From: Bacteroidota bacterium
Lineage (GTDB): Bacteria; Bacteroidota; Bacteroidia; M30B66
DNA length: 6,871 nt
Assembly: GCA_947497195.1 (NCBI GenBank)
Contig: CANMGM010000123.1
Span: 1 to 6,871 of the forward strand
Direction: 5' to 3'
Shown: positions 6,621 through 6,871 of the stretch, one piece after another
Position numbering within the stretch: position 1 is the stretch's first letter
Layout of the letters: the number at the start of each line of letters is the position of its first letter
The notes under the pieces: generated by a model
Database searches by the model: none
What the model saw: the letters and a program-made list of their open reading frames with translations, nothing else
Told to the model about the DNA's origin: nothing
Made by a program: the position numbers and the translations under genes

Positions 6621-6871
6621 GGGGCCGTAAAGGTTTCGACAGCAAGCGCATTGATGCGTAAGCATGCCGGGTGTTGCGAGGTTAACCCGAAAATACAATC
6701 CGCGAGCCAATAACTGGCGAAAACAACTACGCACTGGCTGCTTAATCCCGATAGGGATTCTGCCCGCTTATCCGATAGGGTAAGCCCCAGTTGTCTACCG
6801 GGGAAGTTTTCTCAAGTCGTCCCCGACAAGGCATCGTAAAGTTTGAGATAGGTGCAGTTTTTCTTTGGAAC
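6621..6871 (+). ncRNA. ssrA: Transfer-messenger RNA (tmRNA), 3' part cut by the window edge
   Basis: tmRNA, with SmpB, rescues ribosomes stalled on broken mRNAs and adds a degradation tag to the unfinished protein. The 5' end, GGGGCCGTAAAGGTTTCGAC, is the typical tmRNA start, forming one side of the acceptor stem and the D-like region. CGGGT and ACCCG near 6669-6690 form a stem of the first pseudoknot region. The tag reading frame starts at GGC 6716 and ends at TAA 6743-6745, encoding GENNYALAA, a tag of the kind known from Bacteroidota (after the Ala carried by tmRNA itself). Downstream, GC-rich repeats near 6747-6826, including CCCC...GGGG around 6784-6804, are the later pseudoknots. The last bases, ending in TTTTTCTTTGGAAC, lead into the second side of the long helix. 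The T-arm and the 3' acceptor strand lie outside the window, so about 251 bases of the gene are present. Confidence 0.96.
6716..6745 (+). other. tmRNA tag-peptide reading frame (GENNYALAA)
   Basis: Ten codons inside ssrA, GGC GAA AAC AAC TAC GCA CTG and two GCT followed by TAA, form the resume frame. The YALAA end is the typical signal read by ClpXP-type proteases. The single stop is followed by the pseudoknot region. Confidence 0.93.

Noticed and set aside
1..6871. CRISPR array, insertion sequence, prophage, defence or toxin-antitoxin system
   Set aside because: No regularly spaced repeats, transposase or integrase frames, terminal inverted repeats or small paired toxin-antitoxin genes are visible. 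ssrA is a common integration site, but its 3' half lies outside the window.

Overview
The window is a stretch of Bacteroidota chromosome. Four things point there. An incomplete tmRNA gene encodes the tag GENNYALAA. A secreted M1 peptidase ends in a type IX secretion (T9SS) sorting domain. Promoter-like sites follow the Bacteroidota pattern TAnnTTTG. An M23 peptidase carries the motif GEIRPNHFHSGID, typical of this phylum. A flavobacterial/cryomorph-like lineage fits but cannot be fixed from this sequence alone.

Layout. Positions 1-342 (minus) hold the N-terminal part of a secreted M23 endopeptidase that runs off the left edge. Diverging from it on the plus strand is a compact cluster: a small coiled-coil protein (451-744), zapA (756-1052, 11 bases later) and rny, ribonuclease Y (1098-2639, 45 bases later). 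A hairpin and T-run follow rny. A polytopic O-antigen ligase/polymerase-family protein (2730-4070, plus, TTG start) stands alone. It converges on a large M1 metallopeptidase (4109-6520, minus), with a hairpin in the 38-base gap. A 100-base AT-rich spacer separates the M1 gene from ssrA (tmRNA), which begins near 6621 and is cut by the right edge before its 3' acceptor half.

How the genes fit together. The coiled-coil gene and zapA probably act in division-ring assembly. rny anchors mRNA decay at the membrane and is probably co-transcribed with them. The M23 enzyme, the ligase-family protein and the M1 peptidase all concern the cell envelope or secreted proteins, but each appears to be a separate unit.

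I find no mobile element, CRISPR array or defence locus, and no convincing undescribed multi-gene system. The points most worth a second look are the unnamed coiled-coil partner of zapA, the altered active-site motif of the M1 peptidase, the orphan AT-rich ligase with homopolymer tracts, and the competing hairpins after rny.
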